A stretch of DNA of 11,471 nt from CAWEHU01 sp963808965 (GTDB taxonomy: Bacteria; Pseudomonadota; Alphaproteobacteria; Acetobacterales; Acetobacteraceae), in contig CAWEHU010000003.1 of the NCBI GenBank assembly GCA_963808965.1, positions 1-11,471 on the forward strand, written 5' to 3'. Each line of letters opens with the position of its first letter. The stretch's first letter is position 1. The position numbers were made by a program, and so were the translations under genes. The notes beneath the pieces were generated by a model. That model was not told the DNA's origin, did no database searches, and saw only the letters and a program-made list of their open reading frames with translations. Positions 1-6,774 of this stretch are shown here, piece by piece.

Positions 1-233
1 CCCAGGCGGTGATGTGCGCGCGCGTCACGGTGCGAAATTCTTCCGGCCGCGCGATGCCGGTGAAGCCGCATAAAATCCCGGATCGCGTTTTCGTAGGCGC
101 GGCGGGTGCTCGGGTTGCTGAGATTGGCGAACCACTCGACCTCGGGCGGCACGTCCGCCAGCCGGTGAAATTCCGCCGCGGTCAGCAGCCGGTTGCCCGG
201 GGCGATTTCGGATCGGCAGCTGGTCGGTCTCAT
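1..233 (-). pseudogene. Site-specific tyrosine recombinase (phage-type integrase), N-terminal part, frameshifted, runs off the window
   Basis: The minus strand from ATG at 233 encodes the N-terminal core-binding (SAM-like) domain of a tyrosine recombinase. Readable signatures are WFANLSNPSTRRAYENAIRD (around residues 33-52), where the TRRAY-N-DF pattern is typical of this domain, and after one indel GIARPEEFRTVTRAHITAW. The indel lies near 60-66: one extra base separates the two frames. Integrases of this kind cut and rejoin DNA at attachment sites, with the catalytic R-H-R-Y residues in the C-terminal half, which lies beyond base 1 and cannot be checked. The start codon overlaps the stop of the upstream small gene (ATGA), so the two are probably translationally coupled. 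The single frameshift may be a sequence error or a real lesion. Identity as an integrase is firm; whether it is functional is unknown. Confidence 0.75.
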
Positions 234-479
234 GGCCGCGGCCTGAGGATGCTGCCGGGCGGCACGCCGGCCAGCTTGTGGACGCCGCGATGCTCGGCGG
301 CGAGCTCGTCGCGCTCGCGCACCGGTCGGGCCGCAGACGATGTGGCGGCGATGGCTGCGGGCATGGGTCGCGGCTTCGTCCCATGGCCGGCTGTCGGTCA
401 TCGGACCCTCGACGGTGAAAACGCCGCGGTCGTGGTCGGTGACGATCAGGTAAAACGACTCGGCGTCGGGTTGGGCCAT
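230..479 (-). pseudogene. Small conserved-looking protein of about 82 aa, coupled to the integrase; one frameshift
   Basis: From ATG at 479 the minus strand reads MAQPDAESFYLIVTDHD..., then FTVEGPMTDSRPWDEAA, up to HIVCGPT. After one extra base near 325-330 it continues VRERDELAAEHRGVHKLAG and ends RPRP with TGA at 232-230. The stop overlaps the integrase ATG by four bases. The span is 250 nt, one more than a multiple of three, so a single indel restores an open frame of about 82 codons. I do not recognise a named family. The composition is soluble, with no membrane segment and no obvious helix-turn-helix. Position and overlap suggest a partner or regulator of the recombinase, which is inference only. 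An AT-rich inverted repeat lies directly upstream. Confidence 0.55.
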
Positions 480-487
480 GGCAGCGA

Positions 488-519
488 TTCTATTGTTGTA
501 AAATCTATCAAGAATAGAA
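488..519. promoter_or_regulatory. AT-rich inverted repeat and candidate promoter upstream of the small gene/integrase unit
   Basis: Arms 488-498 (TTCTATTGTTG) and 509-519 (CAAGAATAGAA) match at 10 of 11 positions around a 10-base AT spacer. The stretch stands out against the GC-rich surroundings. On the minus strand it also holds TTCTTG, 16 bases, TAGAAT, a plausible sigma-70-like promoter whose start point would fall at or next to the ATG at 479, so a leaderless or very short-leader transcript is possible. The overlap of palindrome and promoter would suit an operator; this role is inferred. Confidence 0.45.
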
Positions 520-603
520 GGCTCGTGTTGCGGATGTGGGTGTACGGGTCGCCGCGGCACGCGATGACCGCGCAACGATCGACTCGCCGCTGGCTGGTTG
601 CCG

Positions 604-624
604 GCCTGCCGGACGCCGGCAGGC
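604..624 (-). terminator. GC-rich hairpin behind the histidine kinase remnant
   Basis: Perfect 9-bp stem: arms 604-612 (GCCTGCCGG) and 616-624 (CCGGCAGGC) with an ACG loop. It lies immediately after the kinase stop codon (TAG, complement of 626-628) in its direction of reading. There is no T-run, so it may be an RNA-stabilising hairpin rather than a classical intrinsic terminator. Confidence 0.4.
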
Positions 625-625
625 T

Positions 626-1630
626 CTAGCCTGGGGGCACTGCACGACCTGCGCAAAGCCGCACGCTAAGCTCCCGGGCGTGTCTACCGGCGCCGGTTTG
701 CCGGTCCACTTCGAGGGCCATCCGGACCCGCCGCACGAGGACGTCGAGATCGAAGGGTTTGTCGATCACCACGCTGCCCGGCGGCAGTCTGATGCCCCGG
801 CATAGCCGGTGATCAACAGCAACGGCATCGCCGGCAGCCGCTGGCGCACGGCGTCGGCCACCTGGCGACCATTCAGGCCGTTGGCAACCCACATCGGTCA
901 CCAGCAGGTCCAGGCGCGGGCTCGCCAAGCAGGCGCAGTGCCGCGGGCCCATCGGCGGCCTCCAGCACCTCGTAGCCCGGCTCCCGCAGGTGCTCGGCCG
1001 ACGAATCGCGCCGCACTTCATCCTCGACCAGCAGCACGGTCCCGCCTCGCGTCGGCCCGTCCGGCGCCGGGCCAGGACCGGCTCGGCCGCCGTCGCCTCC
1101 CGCCCCCATGGCGGCAGGAGGAGGCGCACCGTCGTGCCCTGGCCCGGGGCGCTGTCCAGCTGCACGAGGCCGTCGGACTGCCGGACGAAGCCGTAGAGCT
1201 GGGAAAAGCCCAGCCCCGTTCCCTGGCCGAGGGGCTTGGTGGTGAAGAAGGGTTCGAACACCCGCCAAGCACCTCGTCACATGCCCGTGCCAGTGTCGGT
1301 GACCGAGATCTCCACGTATCGGGCACGGTGCGCCTCCTCTGCGCCAGGTCCGCCGCGGACAGGAGGACATCCCCCGTGCGATCGTCAGCTGCCCGCCTTC
1401 GGGCATGGCGTCGCGGCGCATTGATGCAGGTTGAGCAGCGCGTTCTCGAGCTGGTTCAGGTCGCACAGCACGGTCCCGGCGCCGTCCCCGAGACGCAGCT
1501 CACCCAAAGCCCGGGCCGACCGTGCGCCGGATCAGCTCCGCCATGTCCGTGACCAGCGGTCGGAATTCACCGGCCTCGGCTCCAGAGCTGCCGGCGCCGC
1601 GAAGGCGAGCAGGCGCCGCGTCAGCGCCGC
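626..1630 (-). pseudogene. Hybrid sensor histidine kinase, C-terminal part (HATPase_c plus receiver), 5'-truncated and frameshifted
   Basis: Reading the minus strand with frame corrections gives, in order: the end of the dimerisation region (AALTRRLLAF, EPRPVNSDR, LVTDMAELIRRTVGP); the ATPase N-box (CDLNQLENALLNL... DAMPEGGQLTI); the D-x-G-x-G box (YVEISVTDTGTGM); FEPFFTTKPLGQGTGLGFSQ (F and G2 boxes); and a receiver domain with the acidic pair (VLLVEDE), phosphoacceptor Asp in DLLVTDVG, Thr in LLITGYAG and Lys in VIDKPFDLDVL. All receiver key residues are present. The input domains and the phosphorylatable His of the H-box are missing, because homology stops at 1630 where DctA sequence on the other strand takes over. 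At least six indels break the frame. Such kinases phosphorylate their own or a partner receiver. As it stands it cannot autophosphorylate. The target pathway is unknown. Confidence 0.8.
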
Positions 1631-1632
1631 CG

Positions 1633-1977
1633 TTGCTGTTGACCTCGAGGTAGAACGAGGCGCCGCGGGGGGTGACCGGCAGCGGCTTCATCGTGCTCGC
1701 CGCAACGCTGGGTTCGACCGGCACGATCCCGGTCGCGAGCATCGCGCTCATCCTGGGTGTGGACCGCTTCATGTCCGAAGCGCGCGCGCTGACCAATCTT
1801 ATCGGCAACGGCGTCGCGACCGTCGTGGTCGCGAAATGGGAGGGCGCCCTTGATACCGCGCGACTGCAGGCGATGCTCAGCCGGGAGAGCGATGTAGCAG
1901 CGGAAGAGCCGGAGAAGGTGCTGCCCCCACCGGAGCCATTCCTGCCGGAACGGACGCGGAGCTCCGCGCAGCTTTAG
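1633..1977 (+). pseudogene. dctA: C4-dicarboxylate transporter DctA, C-terminal fragment
   Basis: Plus-strand translation reads LLLTS, then after a short disturbed stretch GVTGSGFIVLAATLGSTGTI, PVASIALILGVDRFMSEARA and LTNLIGNGVATVVVAKWEGA, ending with TAG at 1975-1977. This closely follows the C-terminal end of DctA (DAACS family, sodium/proton-dicarboxylate symporter), including the conserved ILG-DRFMSEARALTN motif of the substrate/cation site region. DctA is normally about 420-450 aa in the inner membrane; only about 110 remain. The first three quarters are absent: homology begins at about 1633, directly against the 5'-truncated kinase on the opposite strand. An in-frame TAG at 1651-1653 and about ten extra bases interrupt the TSKGAAGVTG segment. 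The tail is a charged cytoplasmic extension. maeB follows on the same strand, a sensible partner for malate import. Confidence 0.85.
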
Positions 1978-2169
1978 GTCGACCCGAGAATCCGCGAGCT
2001 GGCGCGAAGGACACGAGCAAACACCAGTGGGTGAGGGAGTGCATGCCGAGAGATAATCCGCAAGCCCCCGGACTAGACAGCGATCGCAGCTCAAGCGTCG
2101 TTACGGTGGAGCTCGCGGCGCCTCGCTGGGCATGCGCGTCCCGTTTCCGTGAGATGAGGCAAACGAGCT

Positions 2170-2736
2170 ATGGAAGAAGGTTTTCGCAAAGCCGCGCTCG
2201 ATTATCATCGCCTGCCGCGGCCGGGAAAGCTCGCGATCGAGCCGACCAAGCGCATGGCGACGCAGCGGGATTCTCACGCTTGCCTACTCGCCCGGTGTCG
2301 CGGCCGCCTGCCTCGACATCAAGGACAACCCCGATACCGCGCATGACTACACCGCCCGCGGCAACGTGGTCGCGGTGATCTCGAACGGCACCGCCGTCCT
2401 CGGGCTCGGCAACATCGGTGCACTCGCCGGCAAGCCGGTCATGGAGGGCAAGGCGGTGCTCTTCAAGAAGTTCGCCGGGGTCGATGTGTTCGACATGGAG
2501 GTGGATGCCGCCTACCTTTCGCCGCTTCTGCGACGTGGTCGCCGCGCTCGAACCCACCTTCGGCGCGATCAATCTCGAGGACATCAAGGCTCCCGAGTGC
2601 TTCACGATCGAAGCCGAACTGCGCCAGCGGATGCAGATCCCGGTCTTTCACGACGACCAGCACGGCACCGCCATCATCGTCGCGGCGGCCTTGCGCAACG
2701 GCTTGCTTCTGCAAGGCAAGAGGTTGGACGAGGAGA
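2170..2736 (+). pseudogene. maeB: NADP-type malic enzyme MaeB, N-terminal part (malic N-domain), frameshifted
   Basis: From ATG at 2170 the sequence reads MEEGFRKAALDYHRLPRPGK and on to KRMATQRD. After one extra T near 2270 it continues LTLAYSPGVAAACLDIKDNP, then VVAVISNGTAVLGLGNIGAL and KKFAGVDVFDMEVD. After another indel near 2515 it reads VVAALEPTFGAINLEDIKAP, PVFHDDQHGTAIIVAAALRN and GLLLQGKRLDE. These are the catalytic Tyr region (AYSPG), NGTAVLGLGNIG and the metal-binding FHDDQHGTA motif of malic enzymes (malate + NAD(P)+ to pyruvate + CO2). MaeB proteins are about 750 aa with a C-terminal phosphotransacetylase-like domain. Homology stops at about residue 188, just before the nucleotide-binding glycine motif, and the next 300 bp are maeB sequence in reverse. 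The Shine-Dalgarno is weak (GATGAGG at 2151-2157). Confidence 0.88.
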
Positions 2737-3037
2737 GGAGAGCGCGTAAACGTGCGTGGCCCCCGGAGAACGCGGAATAACCGGCAGCACATATTGGATG
2801 TATCGCCACCAATTGCCGCTGCCACCGCATATCGCGGCTGTCCCAGGCTTGCCCCGATTGCAGCAGCATCGCAGCCGCGATCGAGGGGCGGGTGGCGAGG
2901 TGCCGCGCGGCCGCATCGGGCGGAGACCCGCGCCGGCCGACCAGAAAGTGATACGTGTGCGAGAGCGGGCCGAACACGTCCGTATCCTCCTCGGGATCGA
3001 GCACGCGCACCGCCTTCTCGATATTGATGCGCAGACC
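2737..3037 (-). pseudogene. maeB: Internal piece of the MaeB phosphotransacetylase-like domain, present in inverted orientation
   Basis: The minus strand reads GLRINIEKAVRVLDPEED, then VFGPLSHTYHFLVGRRGSPP, DAAARHLATRPSIAAAMLLQ, SGQA and, after small indels near 2835-2850, ICGGSGNWWRYIQYVLPVIP and GATHVYALSS. This is the order expected in the PTA-like domain of MaeB (VGRRG-P-AA, ICG, YVLPIIP, VYALS). In normal MaeB it directly precedes the ILQSGVPFVCDTHM segment, which here lies on the plus strand at 3038 onward. The piece has therefore been flipped in place: its 3' end abuts the N-terminal maeB part at about 2731-2737 and its 5' end abuts the C-terminal part at about 3036-3041. Purine-rich GAGGAG on the left and CTCTTC on the right are weak inverted matches at the junctions. 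It is not an independent gene. Confidence 0.78.
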
Positions 3038-3669
3038 CTCTTCATCCTGCAAAGTGGTGTCCCGTTCGTGTGCGACACGCACATGCTGGTCGATCCGACG
3101 CCCGAGCAGGTTGCCGAAATGACGCTGCTCGCGGCCGAGGCGGTGCGGAAATTCGGGGGTCACTCCGAAAGCCGCCTTGCTCTCGCATTCGAGCTTCGGT
3201 GCGAGCGATAGCGATCTTGGCCCGCAAGATGCGGGCGGCGCTGAAGCTGATCCGCTCTCGTGCTCCGGACCTCGAGATCGACGGTGAGATGCACGCCGAC
3301 GCCGCGTTATCCGAAGCGATCCGCAACCGCGCGGTGCCGGACAGCCGGCTCGAAGGCACAGCGAACCTTCTTTGATGCCAACCTTGGATGTGGCGGAATA
3401 TCGCCTTCACGCTCCTCCAGGCCGCGGCGGACGGCCTTCCGATCGGGCCGATTTGCTCGGGATGTCGAAGCCGGTCCATGTGCTCGTCCCGAGCGTCACG
3501 GCGCGCGGCATCATCAATCTCCAGTGCCCTCGCGGTGCTGGAAGCGCAGGCGCTGGGCCATCGGCCTCGCGATCCGGCTGAAGGGGGCGTAGGCATCGCA
3601 GGTTCAACAGTAGCCGGTCGGGCATTGACCAGCGGGATGCACTGCCTGACCTTCGGCCGTGCCTTGCTA
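3038..3669 (+). pseudogene. maeB: MaeB C-terminal part (phosphotransacetylase-like domain), frameshifted and interrupted by an IS
   Basis: The plus strand reads LFILQSGVPFVCDTHMLVDP, then TPEQVAEMTLLAAEAVRKFG. With several one-base frame changes (near 3160, 3213, 3375, 3395, 3450, 3525) it continues VTPKAALLSHSSFGASDSD, KMRAALKLIRSRAPDLEIDG, EMHADAALSEAIRNRAVPDS, RLEGTANLL, MPTLDVA, LLQAAADGLPIGP, LGMSKPVHVLVPSVTARGII and SALAVLEAQALG. DTH-DPT, SHS-FG, DGEMHADAAL and KPVHVL-PS-T-RGI are hallmarks of this domain, which in MaeB proteins serves regulation and oligomerisation. Between indels the peptide is well preserved with few apparent substitutions, which argues for recent damage or sequence error. 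If the IS630 element is removed at its TA site, the last frame runs on to a TGA at 4713-4715 (see that entry). Confidence 0.85.
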
Positions 3670-4673
3670 GTGTCCCGATTTTGAAGTTCCCTATGCACAT
3701 TGGGTTTGGACGTCGAGGGTGCGGCGGCAGAACCGAGCGATCGATGCGAGGATGTCGTCGGCAGTCTTGGTCCAGCGGAAGGGCTTGGGATCGGCGTTGC
3801 GGACATCGACATAGGCGCGGATGGCCGCTTGCAGCTCTTTGGTCGACCGGTGAGCGCCGCGTTTGATCTGCTGTTCGGTCAAAAACGCGAAGAAGCGCTC
3901 GACCTGGTTGATCCAGGACGAGGAGGTCGGGGTGAGGCGGCGGCGGAAGTCAGCACGTCCAGCGCGGCGAACAACGAGGCTGCCGCGTCGTCGTAGTCGC
4001 GGGTACGCCGTTCGGCCTGTCCCGGCCCGCATTGGAAGCAGCGGCCTGGGTGCGATCCAAAGCCCCCATCTGCGAATCTGATCGACGGACAACACGAGCG
4101 CGCGACCGGCGGGTCGAGATAGAGCCCGACGATTTCGCGGACTCGACAAACAGTGGACCGCTGCACAGCTTGACGTCTCGCTGCGAACGGCTGTAGCGAG
4201 AACGCCCGCCGAATGCGGTGTACCGTCGAGACCGACAGGCCCGACGCCTTGGCCATCGAGTGTGTACTCCAGTGCGTCGCGGCGGCCGGCATGGTCTCCA
4301 AGGTCGTCGTCACCGCCTCGGTGATCTTGTCATCGCTGATCTCCGTGGCGCGCCAGGGCGGGCTCGTCGGCAGCCCACTGAGACGCTTCGCGGCAAGCCG
4401 ATTGCGCCAGGCCGTCACCGTGACCCGCGTGATCCCAAGCCGCTTGGGAATGCCGAGATTGGTCATGCCGCCGGCCGCGATAAGTACGATCTCGGCGCGC
4501 AGGGCGTCCGCCGCAGTTTCGCCGGCGCGCCCGCGCCTGAAGTTCGGCGCGCTCAGCGCCCGCTGAATCGACCGAATCGAGACGGCCCCGCATCCCTGAC
4601 TTCCCCCGAACACCGGGCAGGCACAGGACTCACAGCCAAGACATTCGCCAGAGACTTCGTAGACGGGACACTA
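3668..4673 (-). mobile_element. IS630-family insertion sequence (1002 bp plus TA target duplication), internally deleted
   Basis: Element 3670-4671. The left end begins GTGTCCCG at 3670 and the right end finishes CGGGACAC at 4671, perfectly inverted, with further partial matching (GAAGT inside both ends). Both ends are flanked by TA (3668-3669 and 4672-4673) within CTAG, the TA duplication characteristic of IS630/Tc1-mariner elements. The single gene reads right to left and fills nearly the whole element. The transposase lacks about 60 residues including one catalytic Asp, so the copy cannot move by itself, but both ends look intact and could be moved in trans by a related transposase. Confidence 0.85.
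3691..4613 (-). pseudogene. IS630-family DDE transposase, internally deleted and frameshifted
   Basis: N-terminal helix-turn-helix region: AADALRAEIVLIAAGGMTN, LGITRVTVTAWRNRLAAKRL. Middle: EISDDKITEAVTTTLETMPA, AATHWSTHSMAKASGLSVST, VHRIRRAFSLQPF and IVGLYLDPPVA, followed by LVLSVD (first catalytic Asp), PLLPM, RTRDY and SLFAALDVL. The next recognisable motif is LTPTSSSWINQVERFFAFLT (catalytic Glu), then NADPKPFRWTKTADDILASI and RFCRRTL before the stop at 3691. The block normally found between FAALDV and TPTSSSW, with the second catalytic Asp (LV-DNYATHK type), is absent; the junction is near 3945-3956. Several further indels are present, for example in the SVDEKSQIQALDRTQ region near 4040-4080 and close to the N-terminus. 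The start at 4613 is approximate, because the first 30 residues contain a frame change. Confidence 0.85.
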
Positions 4674-4715
4674 GCCCGGCTTTCGCAACTGGCGCCCCAG
4701 AATTCCTCCAAGTGA
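4674..4715 (+). pseudogene. Probable 3' tail of the reading frame interrupted by the IS630 element
   Basis: Joining CTA at 3667-3669 to GCC at 4674, as expected after removing the IS and one TA copy, keeps the frame of the last maeB segment. It adds ARLSQLAPQNSSK before TGA at 4713-4715, instead of the stop at 3682-3684 inside the IS. The peptide from about 3570 on (ALGHRPRDPAEGG...) does not resemble any MaeB C-terminus I recall, so this may be an unusual tail or an accidental open frame. Confidence 0.35.
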
Positions 4716-5047
4716 CTGACTTGCGGAGGTGCGCCGGCGAAGGTCGGCACCACAAGAAGGCCGGCCACAGCGCTGGAACACCACCGAGGTGATCCTGGGT
4801 GGTGCTGGGCTCGCAAGCGCATCTTCAACTGCCCGAGCAGGAGCGCCTGACTCGCTTCCGGGTCTCGTAGAGCGCGAGAAGGACGACGGTGCGGCCATCC
4901 GCACTCACGGGGCGTGGGCGAGTCGAGTGGGCGCTTTCGTCTTTGTCGCGTCCGAAGGTGGAGCGCGCCGGAGCACCCGGCGGTGCTCTACGGAACGGAG
5001 GCGCGCTTGCATTCGAACAGCGGGCCGGAGCAGCCCGGCATCTTGCG
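4716..5047. other. Gene-free stretch between the IS630 element and the asparaginase 3' end
   Basis: No reading frame here looks like a protein I recognise on either strand; overlapping open frames have arginine/alanine-rich shadow composition. It contains the hairpin at 4971-4988. Remnants of a decayed gene cannot be excluded. Confidence 0.4.
4971..4988 (-). terminator. Hairpin downstream of the asparaginase gene
   Basis: Perfect 7-bp stem GAGCACC (4971-4977) / GGTGCTC (4982-4988) with a CGGC loop, about 60 bases past the asparaginase stop. No U-tract follows, so an intrinsic terminator role is only possible. Confidence 0.3.
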
Positions 5048-6094
5048 TCAACGGCTGAAGGCCGCCTGTAGGTCCTTTTGTCCCTGCACGCCGTTCTGGA
5101 GCAGCAGCATCAGTAAATGCGGGCCTTCTGGGGCGGCAAGTCGTCCCCCATACGGCTCCGGCGTCCACCAGCGTCTTTCCACCGCCCTCAAACCCGTAGT
5201 TGGGCAGCACGCGGCCATTCGGCACGCGCGAGGTGATGACGACCGGGATGCCCTGCACAATGCCTCCTTGATGGCCGCGAACATCGGCGGGTTCAGCGTT
5301 TCCCAGCCTAGCCCCTCGACGACGATCCTTTCGCCCCGTGCTCGATGGCAGCCTGAAGAAGGCTACCGTCCGCCCGCCGTACATGGGCACGATCTCAATG
5401 AGGGCATTGTGTCGGCCTTGATCGGGTACGTGCTGCCGGCGGAGCGGGCGCGGGCAAAGACGAACTCGGTCGAAGTCCACCTCGCCGAGGAATCCGTAAT
5501 CCTCTGACTTGAACGTCTCCACGCTGGAGGTATGGGTTTTTGTCACGTCCCGACCGCGTTGATCTGATTGTTCATGGCCAGCATGGCACCTTTGCCGGTC
5601 GAGGCCGGGTCCACGGCGATGGCACCGCGTGAGAAGATTGCGCGGCCCATCGAAGTCCGGCTCGGAGGCGTTGCGCTGGGCGCCGATCAGCACGATGGGC
5701 TTTGGGAGTTCACCGTTAGATCCAGCCACCAAGCGGTCTCCTCCAAGGTGTCCGTGCCGTGCGAGACGATGACGCCCGCCACCTCCGGGCCGGGCAAGTG
5801 CTTCCTGCACGGCACGCGTCAGGGCTATCCAGCGCGGCGGGTCCATGTAGTCGGAGGGGATGTTGGAGAGGATGTTAACCTCGACCCTCGCGTACTTGGA
5901 GACGTCCGGCACCGTGGCGAGCAGATCTGGCCCGAGATGGTGGGAACGGGCGCGAGCTTGACCGGGTCGATCTTCATGGCGATGGTGCCACCGGTAGCGA
6001 TGGACTCGACCACGGGCTGCGCGTCGTCGGCAATGCCGATGCGGCAATCAGGCGATGCGAGCCCCGCCGCCATGAGTGCAAATTTCTTGTGCAT
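5048..6094 (-). pseudogene. ansB: L-asparaginase, type II (periplasmic) family, multiple frameshifts
   Basis: Hydrolyses L-asparagine to aspartate and ammonia. ATG at 6094 follows AAAGGAG at a good distance. The N-terminus is MHKKFALMAAGLA; a second frame supplies LIAASALP, so with two nearby compensating indels a cleavable signal peptide emerges. Then come ATGGTIAMKIDPVKLAPVP (first catalytic Thr), VPDVSKYARVEVNILSNIPS, DYMDPPRWIALTRAVQEALA, VIVSHGTDTLEETAWWLDLT (second catalytic Thr-Asp), PIVLIGAQRNASEPDFDGPR, THTSSVETFKSEDYGFLGEV, EIVPMYGG, AIEHGAK (catalytic Lys), NPPMFAAIKEA, SRVPNGRVLPNYGFEGGGKT, LVDAG and LMLLLQNGVQGQKDLQAAFS, with stop at 5048. The span of 1047 nt equals 349 codons, the usual size. 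Roughly ten one-base indels change frame but leave every catalytic motif, and compensation keeps total length near normal. That pattern suggests sequence error at least as strongly as decay. Confidence 0.85.
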
Positions 6095-6572
6095 CGATCC
6101 TGCTCCTTTGACGTGAGCCCCTCGGCTGGCATTACCAAATCAATGAGTGACGGGCCGGCGCTAACGCCTTGACGGTAGACCCACGGCCGATGCCGCGAGA
6201 AGGGCGCGGGACTCCGGTCAGGCGCCGGCCGCGATCAGATGCCGACGCGCCGGAAGCGACGCGTAGAATCATACTGTGCGTCGAGAGAAGCCGCTGCGCC
6301 CGCCCGCCGACGGCCTTTCTGGACCTGAACCGCCGTATGGTTCTCACCGCGGGGCATCTCGCATCTGGGTCGGCCCTTGCGCCTTCGGCTCTATGGAGTC
6401 ATCGACGTCATCGGGTCAGCCGGCGGACGACCACTCGACATGACCAACTGACGCGCCGAAGCGGAGGCTCTCGGCGCGCCAGAGCCAGAAGCTGGTTCAG
6501 ACTGTTTCTGCGCTCGACCCTCAACAGCCAGGATGAGGCGCGCGCTCCCGAGGAAGCGCGACCCGCCGGAAC
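6095..6572. other. Intergenic region upstream of the asparaginase; no recognised gene
   Basis: Open frames on the plus strand (6169-6576) and minus strand (6132-6347) are arginine/serine-rich, match nothing I know and lack good ribosome-binding sites. The asparaginase Shine-Dalgarno lies at its left edge (about 6101-6107). No convincing promoter consensus was found. Confidence 0.4.
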
Positions 6573-6713
6573 TTGAAGAAGCCGACAGTCAGCGAGACCT
6601 ACGGCGTTTCCGCCGCTGAAGAGGAGCAGCTGGAAAAAGGCGCTCGCATAGGACCGAGCGGTATCGGCGAGCCGGGCCGGCCCGCGGGTTACCAAACAGG
6701 GGAGATGACATGA
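6573..6713 (+). CDS. Possible small protein, 46 aa, TTG start (uncertain)
   Basis: From TTG at 6573 the plus strand reads LKKPTVSETYGVSAAEEEQL, EKGARIGPSGIGEPGRPAGY and QTGEMT before TGA at 6711-6713. The peptide is hydrophilic, with an acidic EEEQLEKG stretch and a glycine/proline-rich end, and does not have the arginine-rich look of frame shadows. There is no strong Shine-Dalgarno (only GCCGGAA just upstream) and no ATG in frame after the upstream stop at 6534-6536. I recognise no family. It may be a remnant or chance. Confidence 0.25.
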   Translation: MKKPTVSETYGVSAAEEEQLEKGARIGPSGIGEPGRPAGYQTGEMT

Positions 6714-6774
6714 AACGGCCCGACGTAGCTCGTTCTCGTCGGCCGTCAGCGCGAGCATCCCACAGGGCGCAACC

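Noticed and set aside
809..1552. Plus-strand open frame of 247 codons
   Set aside because: Antisense to the kinase ATPase and receiver motifs, which are clear on the minus strand; composition is Arg/Ala/Pro-rich.
2648..3163. Apparent independent minus-strand gene of 171 codons
   Set aside because: Its central part is the inverted piece of maeB and both ends are antisense of the flanking maeB parts, so it is not a separate gene.
3042..3812. Minus-strand open frame of 256 codons
   Set aside because: Antisense to the well-supported C-terminal maeB segments; no family signature.
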